Assembly (NCBI GenBank): GCA_022828595.1
Contig: JAKGHH010000001.1
Location: forward strand, 125,066,999-125,130,998
DNA: 64,000 nt
From: Nelumbo lutea
Lineage: Eukaryota; Streptophyta; Magnoliopsida; Proteales; Nelumbonaceae
Direction of reading: 5' to 3'
Below, one piece after another: positions 36,589 through 48,702 of the stretch. The notes beneath the pieces were generated by a model. That model was not told the origin of the DNA and searched no databases. It saw nothing but the letters and a program-made list of their open reading frames with translations. The translations under genes and the position numbers were made by a program. Position 1 is the stretch's first letter; each line of letters begins with the position of its first letter.

Positions 36589-37888
36589 GGAGGACCCTCT
36601 GGGCCTCGTTTCCCTTCACGCCATCTTGCTGTCTTCGAATTCTGAGGTCACGTACCTATCAAGTCTACTTGAGTTCCTCAACTTATTTCATCCCATCCCC
36701 TTTCAATGTCTTACTTATTGTCAGTCATGTCGGGATACCCGTAAGATGTCGGTCAACAGGGTGGTGACCAGGACGATGATCCTCCCTCGAGCTTGGGGGG
36801 AGCTTGAGAGCAGGTTCCAGGGGTCAGGGAGGTCTCTGGCGAAGGAGCTTCTACTTCACGGGGAAGGGAGCCCGATACTTTCGGCCCTTCCTCCATGACA
36901 GATGGGAGACTTAGGTCTTTGATTAGCTATTTCCACCTCCCTAGGGACCTTCTCTACTGCATCCCCACTGGTAACTTTCCGTGGGAGCATGGCCCCAACG
37001 ATATAGTAATTTACCAGGAGCAGCTCGAGGCTGGCATGCGTCTCCCTCTACACCCCTTGATAGTGGAGGTGCTAAACCACTTCAATGTCACTATTGACCA
37101 GCTCCATCCCAATGCCATCAGGAACTTGGTTGGGATGATATCCTTATGTTGGGAATACTGTCTTCGCTTGAGTTTGGATATCTTCTCCACTATCCTCTGT
37201 ATAAAGAATGCCACTCCTAGGGCCCCGCCGGAGAGGCGTCTCTACTACTTCTCTCCCCGCCGTGGCTACAAGCTCTTGCATGAGCTCCCGAAGAAAATCC
37301 CCGCTTGGAAGCAGGATTATTTTTTGGTTTGTAGCCCCGAAGGGTGGCCCTTCCCTACTTCTTGGAGGGGCGCTATCCAGGACTCTGGGACCGAGCTGGA
37401 CCCCGAAATTCAGAAAACGATGCTGTCCTGGGCATCGGTAGGCTTCCTCTACTCGGACTATTTGGCTGAGGAGAAGCTCGCGCAGGCCGGCCTGAGCCCG
37501 TGTAGGTTGTCCTTTTAGGCCGCGCGGTTTTTGTCACGACATTGCGTTCATATGCATACATATATCTCGTTCTTACCGAACTGATACTATTATTTCTTCT
37601 TGGCAGCCATCATGTCTAGTATCGACTCACACTGCCTTCTTTCAAGCAACTAGGGGCGCAAGGTGAAGAGATCGCACCCCGACCGAACTCCCACCTTGGG
37701 GGTGCTGAGTTCGGTTCTGCTAAGCCAGCTTTATCCTCCCCTCCGCCTGAGATCCTGCCACCTCCATCCGAGGGAACTAGTGGGGATGGTCTCGGAGGGG
37801 GCGAGCTTCCACAGCAGGGGGCTACTCATTGTAATCCTTTCCAGTGGGGAACTGAGAAGGGGTGAACGACTACACCATGGCTCGCCAG

Positions 37889-39831
37889 TGAAGGAATGGT
37901 AGGATTCATCTAATGGACGCCAAAAGGTTGTGGAATGGGTGGGCGAATTTCAAAAATTTCCTACCTTCCTTCAATTGGGAATCATATTCCCTAAATTTAG
38001 AATACCATATTCAATGATCTTATCTGAACCATAATCGAACCAGATCTGAACCAAAAGGTAAAAGGGAGGATTATACCTGATCCGGAGAAGCAGTATCTCC
38101 CAAAGTTGGTGTTCACACCCAAAGAAGAAACCAAGATCCGCTCCTGCTGAAGATGACACAACTGTGGGTGGAACAGAACCAGCAGAGTGCGTCCTACACA
38201 CTGAATCCTTCGCAAGAATCCTCTGAAAACTCTGAACACCGAATCTTCTTCAGTCTTTCTTGCAAGACTGATGTCAAGAACTGATTTCTTGACTTCTTAT
38301 TGTTGCAAAGATCGAATCTTGCAATAGTGGATGGCGGCGGCAGGAGGAGAACTCCAGGGACGAAGATGTCTGAACTGCTTTTCTTCTCTCTGGAGTATGA
38401 ATGAGATCTGATCTCAATTCGCAGGGAGTTTTCTTTCACCAAAACCCTCGTTCGAATTCTGATGTATTTTCTCTTGTTTTTCTCCTCTTTTCTTCTTGAT
38501 TAAGAAACCTCCTAATTAGGAGTTATCCCAATCCAAATCTGTATTTGGATAGGGGATTATCTTAATCCTATCTGCAGATTAAGTTAGTTTACTCCTGATC
38601 TTATCAGGAGGTTACCATATTCAAATCTAATTTGAATTTGGTCTCCTGGAGTGTATAAGGTTAAAGGCCCAATCCTTTTACTAACATTAATCTCAGATTC
38701 GCCCCATAGATGGGTGATCATATCAGCCCAGCTCGAAATGGGCTTTTGGCTCATTAGATGTTCAATGTTTAACTAGTTTCCAATTTGCTGCCCAATTGGG
38801 CTTCTTTGTATGGTGTGGGACCCAAGCATTGATCTACACACCCACATGGGTTCGGCCTAGCCTTTAATAAAAGGCCCAGCCGAATTCACTGAAAGACTCA
38901 GTAAACCCCTGAGCCCATCATATGGACCCTATGGGCCCAACACTTACATTAAGTGGTCCCTGGGCCAACCCATCTTATAAAAACCCAGGGACTGTGGGCA
39001 GGTGCAAGATTAGCCCATCAGGTATTACCCTAAATGGTCTTACACTTAACCTCTTAGCCCTTAATGATCAAGCACTGCCCGACAAGAGAAGACCTCTCCC
39101 TCGGCTGTAAGGAACAGTGTCGCACTCTCTACTCACATTGATCCCGGGAATTAAAACTATTTGCAAACAATTCGAAACCGTACATATATATATATAAATA
39201 TATTAATTTTGCAAAACAAAATTCTAACTATTGAAATCAACTGCCGGTAGTTTGGTTTCCATCAGAGAGAGTGCATTCCCGATCATTACCCTTTGTCCAA
39301 CAAAGAGGCTGATCCTGTCACGATGATCACCCACTCAGATGAATTTTTAGACTGTCCCAATATACCCAGGTTTCGATCCCCATCTAAGGATCTCACTTAT
39401 TGGCATATCAAAGACAATCCAATCCGACACCTAGTGAAATGTCATAATCGAGTCTAGGGGTCAGGTGTAACATTCCAATTTTGCCCACAAGTCTCCAAGG
39501 TCTAGGGCAATACTGGAATTTTGGTCTGGTTCAAGGATTCGAGTAATCCCATACTGCATGTGCCTTGGGTCTTACCCTGGTGGCTGAGACAGGCCATCCC
39601 AACACTTGGTGGCACATCAGTATCAGCCTTGGTAGGATAAATCTCCCCAGACTTATCCAACGGCTATGAACATTTAAAACTAGCACGAGTCTCTATAAGT
39701 GTCCAGTTTTAGGGTCTTACATAGAAATATACCAAACAACATGAATCAAACATGTACTTTATTAATTTACACTAAATGTCAAAAGTACATCAAATTGGGT
39801 CGAAGCTAAGGGCATACAAAACTGTTTAACA
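37889..39831 (-). repeat. 3' LTR of copia-2 (1943 bp)
   Basis: Runs from TGAAGGAATGG to GTTTAACA. It is followed by GCTCCCACTT, the reverse of the polypurine tract AAGTGGGAGC. By eye the first 190 bp differ from the other LTR by about 5 per cent plus one short deletion. Related to the solo LTR at 20950-22769. Confidence 0.93.
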
Positions 39832-39959
39832 GCTCCCACTTGCACTTAGGTCCGATCCGGTACAAGTCGGAGTCCCATACTTTTCACGTGTTTCTCAAAC
39901 ACCTTCTGTGTCAGTGGCTTAGTCAATGGGTCTACCACATTATCCACTGATGCTACCTT

Positions 39960-41445
39960 CTAAATTAGGACGTCCCCTCTACCAACGATCTCCCGCAATA
40001 CATGGTACTTTCTCTCACTGTGCTTTGACTTCGAGTGAGCCCGAGGCTCTTTAGCCTGGGCAATCGCTCCATTGTTGTCACATAACAACGGGATGGGTGA
40101 TGTGCTGGACGGAATCACTCCCAATTCATGTATGAATTTCTTCATCCACACAGCTTCTTTGGCAGCTTCACTTGCAACAATGTACTCGGCCTCGGTTGTG
40201 GAGTCTACAGTGGACCCCTGTTTGCTGCTTTTCTAGCAAACAGCATACGATCCTATCGTGAAAACATACCCAGATGTTGACTTTCTATCATCTGGATCCG
40301 ATTGGAAATCGGCATCGGTATACCCTAGAACTTGTAGTGAACTACCATCGAATACTAGACAAAACTCTTTTGTCCTTCAAAGGTAATTGAGTATGTTGTT
40401 CATAGCAATCCAATGCTCCCACCTTGGGTCAGCTTGGAATCTGTTTACACACTCACCGCCTGAGCAATGTCTGAGCGAGTGCATAGCATGGCATACATGA
40501 TGCTCCATATGGCTAAGGCATAGGGAACGTCTCTCATGCTCTCAATCTCCTCAGAAGTCTTGGGAGACATCTTCTTGGAGAGAGTGACTCCATGCCTAAA
40601 AGGAGCGTTTCTTTTCTTGGAGTTCTCCATGTTTTATCTTTTGACAGTTTTGTCAATGTAAGCAGCCTGGGATAATCCAATTATCTGCTTCAATCTATCT
40701 CTATAGAGTCGAAGACCTAGTATATATGAAGCTTCTCCAAAATCTTTCATGGAGAACTGCTGTGATAGCCATACCTTGACCGAAGTCAACATTTTACATC
40801 ATTCCCAATGAGCAGGATATCGTCCATGTACAACACCAAAAAGGTGATCTTATCCCCACCGGACTTCCTGTAAACACAGGGCTCATCCAGATTCTGCTCA
40901 AAGTCAAACGTTTTGACGGCAGAATCAAAACGAATGTTCCAACTCCTAGAAGCCTGCTTAAGTCCATATATGGATCTATTGAGTTTACATACCATGTGTT
41001 CCTGACCAGCAGCAATGAAGCCTTGCGGCTGTTGCATGTAGATATCTTCATTAAGATCTCCATTCAAGAACGCGGTTTTGACATCCATTTGCCAAATCTC
41101 GTAGTTATGGTATGCTGCTACAGCTAGCAGGATCCTAATGGATTTAAGCATGGCCACGAGCGAAAAGGTTTCCTCATAATCGATGCCTTCTTTCTGAGTA
41201 TACCCTTTCACCACCAAACGAGCTTTGTAGGTCTCAATCCTGCCATCGGGGCCCTTCTTCCTCTTGTAGATCCATTTGCAACCAATTGCTTTTACCCCGG
41301 AGGGCGGATCTACTAGAGTCCAGACTCCATTGGTCTCCATCGAGTCCATCTCAGCTCTCATGGCCTCCACCCACTTCTGGGAATCTATGTCTAACATAGC
41401 TTCCGCGTAAGTCACAGGATCCTCTTCACTAGTCAAGGCTTCCAC
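39960..41445 (-). pseudogene. copia-2 reverse transcriptase and RNase H
   Basis: The 219-codon open part (40786-41445) holds most of RT: MDSMETNGVWTLV, KWIYKRKKG, YKARLVVKGYTQ, MDVKTAFLNGDL, YGLKQASRSW and an intact YMDDILLIG catalytic motif. It is followed after stops by SIMYAMLCTRSDIA (40445-40630) and the RNase H end (LLCDNNGAIAQAKEPR, KHSERKYH; 39960-40151). It is the only RT of the window with both catalytic aspartates, but stops break the chain. Confidence 0.88.
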
Positions 41446-41511
41446 CAGGTAGCTATCCTAGTCATAACCATATCGGACTGGTGGTCTGGATATCCGGGTG
41501 GACCTTCTAGG

Positions 41512-42606
41512 TTAGTCACTACTTGGAACTTGTGGGACATCTCCCACTGCTCCTGAACTCTCCTCATCAAGAATTTTTTCCTGACGATGGGTGTCTAGGA
41601 TGTATTCGGTTTCTAAGAATTGAGCATTTTGACTATAGAACGCTTTCTTCTCACTTGGGTGATAGAATAGATAAACCACCAAATCTTTTGGGTAGCCTAT
41701 AAATAGGCAACAACTGATTTTAGACTCCAAATTGTCCGCACTTGTTCTTCTAACGTGTGCAGGACAACCCCAAATCTTCAAGTGTCTTACACTTGGCTTC
41801 CTTCCGGTCCAAAGTTCATAAGGAGTCTTCGGAACCAATTTGGTTGGAACTCAACTCAATACATAGATAGCAGTCTCTAATGCATATCCCCAAAAGGATG
41901 TGGGTAATTCTGAGCGTACGAGAAGTGACCGGACCATGTCCAACAAGGTCCTATTCCTCCTCTTTGAAACACCATTGAGTTGAGGTGTGGCAAGAGGAGC
42001 TAATTGTGACACCACCCCGTTGGCCTTCAAGTAGTCCCTGAATTTGTCAAAAAGATACTCGCCACCTCAATCCGATTGAATGGCCTTAATTTCTCTCCCT
42101 AACTGTTTTTCGACTTCCTCTCTGAACTCTTTGAACTTTTCAAAAGATTCAGACTTGTGTCTCATTAGGTGCACGTAACCATAACGTGAAATATCATCTA
42201 TAAAGGTGATGAAATACACGTGTAGATTCTATGTCCTAACATTCAGGGTACCACATACATCAGTATGTATTTGGTCAAGTGTGCCTTCAGATCATTCAGG
42301 CTTACCGTCAAATGGCCGCTTAGTCATCTTACCTTGAAGGCAAGGTTCACAAGTGGGAAGATTTTCTACGGTTAGGAAATCCAAAGGACCATCCTTTACC
42401 AGCCTTGTGATTCGGTCAACACCGATATGGCCAAGTCGATAATGCCAGAGGCACGTGGGATTTACTGTATCACGATTCCTTTTCTTGGGATTTTTGACCG
42501 AAGTAGTTTCGGTTAAGTTACTTTCCAGAGAAGGATGTAGAACATAGAGACCGTTCTCCAGTTCCCCGCATGCGATGAATATATTATTCCGTTTAACAGT
42601 AATCAT
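41512..42606 (-). pseudogene. copia-2 integrase
   Basis: The N-terminal zinc region (42292-42606) reads LWHYRLGHIGVDRI…CEPCLQGKMTKRPF, the HHCC module. The core between 41840 and 42290 is broken by stops. The C-terminal part (41512-41838) reads PYELWTGRKPSVRHLKIWGC and VRRTS. The first codons sit directly next to the 5' LTR, so nothing upstream of the zinc region remains. Confidence 0.85.
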
Positions 42607-42611
42607 ATTAC

Positions 42612-44524
42612 TGAAGGAATGGTAGGATCCATCTAATGGACGCCAAAAGGTTGCGGAATGGGTGGGCGAATTTCAAAAATTTCCTATCTTCCTCCAACTG
42701 GGAATCGTATTCCCTAAATTTAGAATACCATATTCAATGATCTTATTTGAACCAAATCTGAACCACAAGGTAAAAGGGAGGATTATACCTGATCCGAATA
42801 AGCAGTATCTCCCAAAGTTGGTGTTCAGGCCCAAAGAAGAAACCAAGATCCGCTCCTGCTGAAGATGACACAACTGTAGATGGAACGGAACCAGCAGGGT
42901 GCGTCCTACACACTGGATCCTTCGCAAGAATCCTCTGGAAACTCTGAACACCGAATCTTCTTCAGTCTTTCTTGCAAGACTGATGTCAAGAACTGATTTC
43001 TTAACTTCCTATTGTTGCAAAGATCGAATCTTGCAATAGTGGATGGCGGCGGCAGGAGGAGAACTCCAGGGACGAAGATGTCTGAACTGCTTTTCTTCTG
43101 TCTCGAGTATGAATGAGATCTAATCTCAATTCGCAGGGAGTTTTCTCTCACCAAAACCCTAGTTCGAATTCTGATGTATTTCTCTTGTTTTTCTCCTCCT
43201 TTATTCTTGATTAAGAAACCTCCTAATTAGGAGTTATCCCAATCCAAATCTGTATTTGGATAGGGGATTATCTTAATCCTATCTGCAGATTAAGTTAGTT
43301 TACTCCTGATCTTATCAGGAGGTTACCAGATTCAAATCTAATTTGAATTTGGTCTCCTGGAGTGGATAAGGTTAAAGGCCCAATCCTTTTACTAACATTA
43401 ATCTCAGATTCGCCCCATAGATGGGTGATCATATCAGCCCAGCTCGAAATGGGCTTTTGGCTCATTAGATGTTCAATGTTTAACTAGTTTCCAATCTGCT
43501 GCCCAGTTGGGCTTCTTTGTATGGCATGGGACCCAAGCATTGACCTACACACCCACATGGGTTCGGCCCAGCCTTTAATACAAGGCCCAGCCGAATTCAC
43601 TGAAAGACTCAGTAAACCCCTGAGCCCATCATATGGACCCTATGGGCCCAACACTTACATTAAGTGGTCCCTGGGCCAAGCCATCTTATAAAAACCCAGG
43701 GAATGTGGGCAGGTGCAAGATTAACCCATCAGGTACTATCCTAAATGGTCTTACACTTAACCTCTCAGCCCTTAATGATCAAGCACTGCCCGACAAGAGA
43801 GGACCTCTCCCTCGGCTGCAAGGAACAGTGCCGCACTCTCTGCTCACATGGATCTCGGGAATTAAAATCATTTGCAAACACTTTGAAACCATATATATAT
43901 ATATGGCAAAACAAAATTCCAACTATTGAAACCAACTGCCGGAAGTTTGGTTTCCATCAGAGAGAGTGCATTCCCGATCATTACCTTTGTCAAACAAAGG
44001 GGCTGATCCTGTCACTATGATCACCCACTCAGATGAATTCTCAGACTGTCCCAACATACCCAGGTTTTGATCCCCGCTAAGGATTTCACTGATTGGCATA
44101 TCAAAGACAGCCTGATCCGACACCTAGTGAAATGTCATAATCGAGTCTAGGGGTTAGGTGTAACTTTCCAATTTTGCCCATCTGTCTCCAAGGTCCAGGG
44201 CAACACTGGAAATCTGGTCTGGTTCAAGGAATCAAGTAATCCCATACTGCATGTGCCTTGGGTCTTACCCTGGTGGCTGAGACAGGCCATCCCAACATTT
44301 GGTGGCATACCAGTATCAGCCTTGGCAGGATAAATCTCCCCAGACTTATCCAACAGTTGTGAATATTTAAAACTTACACGAGTCTCTATAAGTGTCTAGT
44401 TTTAGGGTCTTACACAGAATTAAACCAAACAACATGAATCAAACATGTACTTTATTTATTTCCACTAAATAACAAAAGTACATCAAATCGAATTGAAGCT
44501 AAGGGCATACAAAACTGTCTAACA
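42612..44524 (-). repeat. 5' LTR of copia-2 (1913 bp)
   Basis: Runs from TGAAGGAATGG to GTCTAACA and aligns throughout with the other LTR. It lacks a short segment near 42755 that is present at 38033. No primer site lies at its inner edge. Confidence 0.93.
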
Positions 44525-44625
44525 GCCGGAGGAGCCGGAAGGCGATTAACAACGATGAGGTCGCCCATTGGGGGAATATGGACCCCGGGGACCTCGCCGC
44601 GTTTGCCTCCTCCCACTGCATGGTG

Positions 44626-44697
44626 GTAAGTGATTCTTTCCCTTCTTCTCTCATTTCGCTTCCTTTTGCTGTCTTCTGATCTTCTTTCTGTTGGCAG
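44626..44697 (+). other. Probable intron of aORF-1
   Basis: The donor TGGTG|GTAAGTG and acceptor CTGTTGGCAG|GTG bracket a 72-bp pyrimidine-rich segment on the aORF strand. These are strong plant consensus sites and support real transcription of the strand antisense to pol. Confidence 0.65.
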
Positions 44698-45172
44698 GTG
44701 AATACCGCCATCCTTGCTATGGCTCTCTAGACGCGCATCCACCACGTCGACGCCCTCGACCAGCGGACTACTAATAGGAAGCTCTAGGGCGAGCTCGACC
44801 GGATTCGGGGTGAGCTCCATCACACTCACAAGGGGAGTGAATCTCAGGAGCAGCTCGTCCATGACCAGGAGGCCCAAATTGCACGGCTTTCTGAAGAGAG
44901 CATGCGTTATCGGGAGGAGTCATCGAGGGTGGCGGTGGAGAGGGAGCTCCTTCGGCAGCAAGTACGAGACTTGGAGTCCACTCTTCTAGATCAGACTCGA
45001 AATTTTGACCAGATGGTGGAGGCCAAACGAGAGAAGGCGGTCTGGGATTTCAAAGATTTCCAGGAATACCACAATCTCAAGGTGGAAGGGCCTGTCTCCT
45101 GAGACGGCGGACCAAGCAGAGGAAGAGGAGCCTGACTCTTCGGAGGACAAGGATGAGGAGGCGGATCCCTGA

Positions 45173-45875
45173 GGCAGTGTTTTTCCTGGAATTTTGGTGG
45201 CTTCTGGGTGCCATAAACCCGGTCTTTCAAAGATCTTTGGTTGGGCGGTTGTGCCCTATGATTGTTAAACTTTCCCGAGCTGCTTAGCTCGATTATTGCC
45301 TTGTCATTTTTCTCCTTCCCCTTTTTTTTGGTAATGAAAGTTCTTCTTTTTCTTCTAAATATGGTGTGCACTCTTTATCTTTACTAAGGCGATCTCTACA
45401 CCCGAGTTATTAGAGCTACATACCCAAAGTAGGGGTTCCTCAACTGTCGTGGTCCCGAACTGTATTCCAACACTTAGTAGGGGTAACGTCATGTACACCG
45501 AGGTGAGTGACATAGTAGCGTACATGCCCGACCTGTCTGCACCCGGGTTAAGTTGATATCAGTTGTCATTTACAGGTTTAACTTGTTGCATGCCAGGATG
45601 GGCTATCTGTCGCAAGGTTCTCGCCCGAACTGCCTGTGCCTTAAGCACTACAAGTACTTGGCCTATGCCGATGAGGCAACTAGGGATTGTATGGTGCCGA
45701 GGTATTTAGTAAGATCGGCGTTTTATCACTTAGGCTGGAGGAGCGGCTTATAATCCATTCTCCTAGAGTTTGCCCATGCCGTAGAGGCAACTGGGTCTTA
45801 TTGCACGAGGTCATGTTAGCTCGGCATTTTTTGTCCTTCGAGGGTCTCAAGCTCATACATTCCTTCCCCGAGCAC
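45173..45875. other. Spacer between aORF-1 end and integrase end of Tat-1
   Basis: aORF (plus) and pol (minus) converge here. The left part holds TTTTTTTTGGTAATGAAAG near 45327, possibly an aORF 3' end signal. The right part includes the frameshifted integrase C-terminus (YELETLEGQKMPS near 45830, minus strand). Confidence 0.5.
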
Positions 45876-46859
45876 TCATTTCTCTTGGTAAGATCCTTCC
45901 CAGTTGGACCCGAGCTTGCTAGCATCGGGCTTAGGTACCATAACTTTACGAAGGACCAGGTCGCCAACATGGAGGTTCCGCTTCTTGACCCTGGCGTTAT
46001 AGTACCGAGCTACTCTTCGCTGGTTGGCTACAGTCCTGATGTACGCGAGGTCCCTTACTTCGTCGAGTAGATCGAGGTTGGTACGTAGCTCATCTTCATT
46101 CGTCTGATCACTGTATGCTTCTAGTCGCAGCGTAGGTACTTCAATCTCTACGGGGATCACTGCTTCGGTGTCGTAGGTGAGGTTAAAGGAGGTTTCTCCC
46201 ATTGTGGTCTTCTCCGTAGTCCAGTAGGCCCATAGAACACTGGGTAGCTCATCTGCCACAATCCTTTAGCCCGGTCTAACCGTGCCTTCAGTCCGCGAAG
46301 GATGGCTCTATTTATGACTTCTGCCTGACTAATTGCTTGAGGGTGTGCGACTGAAGTAAAGTTCTGTCGGATCCCCATGTCTTGGCACTAGTCTTGGAAT
46401 TTGATGTCCTTGAATAGTTTGTCGTTGTCAGAAATCAGTACCCGAGGTTAACCCAAAGCGGCACACGATGTTCTTCCAAAAGAAATTTTGGACGTTCCGG
46501 GCTATGATCATTACAAGGGGTTCAACCTCTACCCACTTGGTGAAGTAGTCCACTGCTATTACTAAGAACTTCCTCTCGCCCGTTGCTGGCAAGAATGGCT
46601 CGAGTAGATCGATGCCCCATTGTGCAAAAGGCAACGGGCTGGTGAGATATTTGAGATCGGCAGCAGGTTGGTGGTGAATGTTGGTGTGCTTCTGGCATTT
46701 GTCGCATTTTTTAACGAGTTCAATGACATTTGCCTTCATTGTTGGCCAATAATACCCCTGTTGAAGTGCCTTTTGGGTGAGGGCTCTGCCCTCCAAGTGT
46801 CCACCGCACAAACCCTCATGAGTGTCGTGGAGTACGAGCTCGGCTTCAGTAGGTCGCAA
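45876..46859 (-). pseudogene. Tat-1 integrase
   Basis: The zinc region reads HDTHEGLCGGHLEGRALTQK and CDKCQKHTN (46690-46830). The core begins WGIDLLEPFLPATGERKFLV and VDYFTKWVE (about 46560-46640), is frameshifted near 46440 at the SDN site, and resumes FTSVAHPQA…QAEVINRAILRGLKARLD (46157-46378). The C-terminus (RRVARYYNARVKKRNLHVGD) ends near 45880. Two frame changes break the core. Confidence 0.88.
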
Positions 46860-47149
46860 TCAACGTAGGAAGGGGAGCATGTAGGATCTCCGGTATAGTC
46901 GTTCGTTTATCATGACATATTTGGCTGCCTGGCGCTGCACCCTTCTAGCTGCATGGTGATTTGCAGGGAGGGTCCCGTGTAGCAAGAAGCTCGCGAGAGG
47001 GTCAATCCAGCTCGGCTCTGCTTGAATGACGGGAGCAACCTCCTATGCCCCCCGAGAATGCTAGGCCGAGGCAGGTCCTCTATGTACACGGTTCTCATGG
47101 TGATGTCGCTGGTCGTTCCTAACCTGGACAGGGCATCAGCCTCAGCGTT

Positions 47150-47485
47150 CTCTGACCTAGGGATTTGTCTGATGAAGTGTGACTAGAAGTTGAGTAGGGC
47201 CTCTCTGACTTTGGCTAAGTAGGCGACCATGGTTGGCTCGCGAGCTTCATACTCGCCAGTGACATGGTTGACCACGAGCTGGGAGTCGTTGCAGATAACG
47301 ATGTGCTTGGCCTTTACTTCTCTGGCTAAGGCTAGTCCAGCTATCAATGCCTCGTACTCCGCTTCATTGTTAGATGTCGCAAACTTGAAGCGTAGCGCAT
47401 ACTCCAGTTTCATGCCACTTTGGCCATGCAATATTATTCCAGCTCCGCTGCCCTATTGGTTCGAGGAGCCATCTACGTGAAGGAT
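47150..47485 (-). pseudogene. Tat-1 second RNase H (Tat-type extra RNase H)
   Basis: After a stop at 47483-47485 the minus strand reads ILHVDGSSNQ-stop-GSGAGIILHG, then ASNNEAEYEALIAGLALARE and VICNDSQLVVNHVTGEYEAR. These are RNase H motifs with the D, E and D residues kept. It sits between RT-RNase H and integrase, as in Tat-2 and as known for the Tat lineage. Confidence 0.85.
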
Positions 47486-48700
47486 TTAGGGCTCATCGTC
47501 CCAGCTCGCGCTTGGCCGAACAAGGAGAGATGCCACACTAACTGCTACCTCATGGGGCTCGGACTCAACCGGCCTGGGAGCTTCGGGCTCACCCAAATTG
47601 GGGACCTCATGCTCAACCAGTCTGGGAATTTCAGAACTAAATGTGCATTCAACGATGAAATTTGCTAAGGCTTGGGCCTTAATGGCAGTTCGCAACTTGT
47701 GCTGGAGGTCGTACTCGCTGAGCTCAACGGCCCACTTTTTCAACCGACCAGAGACCTTGGGCTTAAGTAAAACTTGCCTCAAAGGTTTGTCGGTGAGGAC
47801 AATAACAGTGTGAGCTTGGAAGTACAGGCGGAGCTTCCGAGCTGCAATTACTAGGGCATATGCTAGCTTTTCTATCTTCGGGTATCTCGTCTCTGCTCCC
47901 TGCAATACTTTACAAACATAATAGATGGGTCGTTGGACCCAATCTACTTCCTTTATTGGTACCGAACTAACCACTTCGTCGCTCGCTGAGAGGTAAAGTT
48001 CTAAAACATCACGCTCGTCCGGCCGGGGTAAGGTTGGCATGCTAGCGAGGTATCTCTTGAGCTCGTCAAATGCGAACTGGCAGTCTTGGGTCCATTCGAA
48101 CCCCTTGCTCTTAATTGCCTTAAAGAACGGCAGACAGCGGTCCGCCGACTTGGACATGAAGCAGCTCAAGGCAGCTATGCGGCCATTCAGCCTCTGAACC
48201 TCCTTCAACTTCCGGGGTGGTCTCATATCTAAGATGGCCTTAATCTTATCTGGGTTGGCCTCAAAGCCGCGTTGGTTAACGATGTACCCTAGGAATTTAC
48301 CCGAGGTAACACCGAAGACACACTTGTTTGGGTTCAACTTCATATTAAACTTATGCAAAATTTCAAAAACAGAATGCAAATCTTGAATTAATTCATGCGA
48401 AAATTGGGTTTTGACGACCATGTCGTCTACATTGCATTCTACTTTTCTGCCAATTAATGGCTCAAGCAGTTTATTTACAAGCCTTTGAAAGCTTGCCCCT
48501 GCATTTTTCAACCCGAAGGCATAACCTTGTAACAGTATAGACCGAACTCCGTGATGAAGGCAGTCTTTTCTTCATCCGTCGGGTCCATCTTGATTTGGTT
48601 ATAGCCCGAATAGGTGTCTAAGAAACTCAGCAACTCGTGCCCTGAGGTCACATCCACCAAACGGTTAATTATGGGGAGTGGGAAGCAGTTTTTCGGGCAA
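47486..48700 (-). pseudogene. Tat-1 reverse transcriptase (C-terminal) and RNase H
   Basis: The open part of 341 codons (47486-48511) starts at KNAGASFQRLVNKL. Its catalytic region (48420-48440) reads CNVDDM, so the usual tyrosine before VDD is Asn. RT thumb motifs follow (KCVFGVTSGKFLGYIV), then RNase H (PIYYVCKVLQGAETRYP, LALVIAARKLR, LTDKPLRQVLLKP). A 1-base frameshift near 48515 and a TGA at 48700 separate it from the preceding protease-RT ORF. The Pro/Glu-rich tail links to the second RNase H. Confidence 0.9.
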
Positions 48701-48702
48701 GC

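Larger units (their letters stand above)
37889..44524 (-). mobile_element. Ty1/copia retrotransposon (copia-2) nested in Tat-1 aORF, gag and protease deleted
   Basis: Two long LTRs (37889-39831 and 42612-44524) enclose a short 2.8-kb interior. Flanks GCCAG (37884-37888) and GCCGG (44525-44529) match at 4 of 5 bases. The interior holds integrase, RT and RNase H on the minus strand. Gag, protease and the primer binding site are missing: the 5' LTR end joins directly to the pre-integrase zinc region. The very long LTRs and the RT type suggest a Tork/Angela-like lineage (tentative). Confidence 0.92.
36746..45172 (+). pseudogene. Tat-1 antisense ORF (aORF-1), split by copia-2
   Basis: On the strand opposite pol. 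The first part (36746-36898) is frameshifted against the main ORF (36895-37518, 207 aa), whose globular domain includes MRLPLHPLIVEVLNHF, QLHPNAIRNLVGMI and a PRRGYKLL segment shared with aORF-2. A likely acceptor TTGGCAG at 37605 starts a Pro/Ser-rich linker (37607-37888). After copia-2, the ORF resumes at 44525, passes a clear 72-bp intron (44626-44697), then a coiled coil (44750-45080, heptad-like Leu, Glu and Arg), and ends in an acidic tail (EEEEPDSSEDKDEEADP) with a stop at 45170-45172. Stops (near 44728) and frameshifts break it. The reading order and architecture match aORF-2. The biochemical role is unknown. Confidence 0.75.

Noticed and set aside
44452..44877. 141-codon minus-strand ORF
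   Set aside because: It spans the copia-2 LTR edge and the antisense of aORF-1; crossing an insertion junction rules out a real gene.
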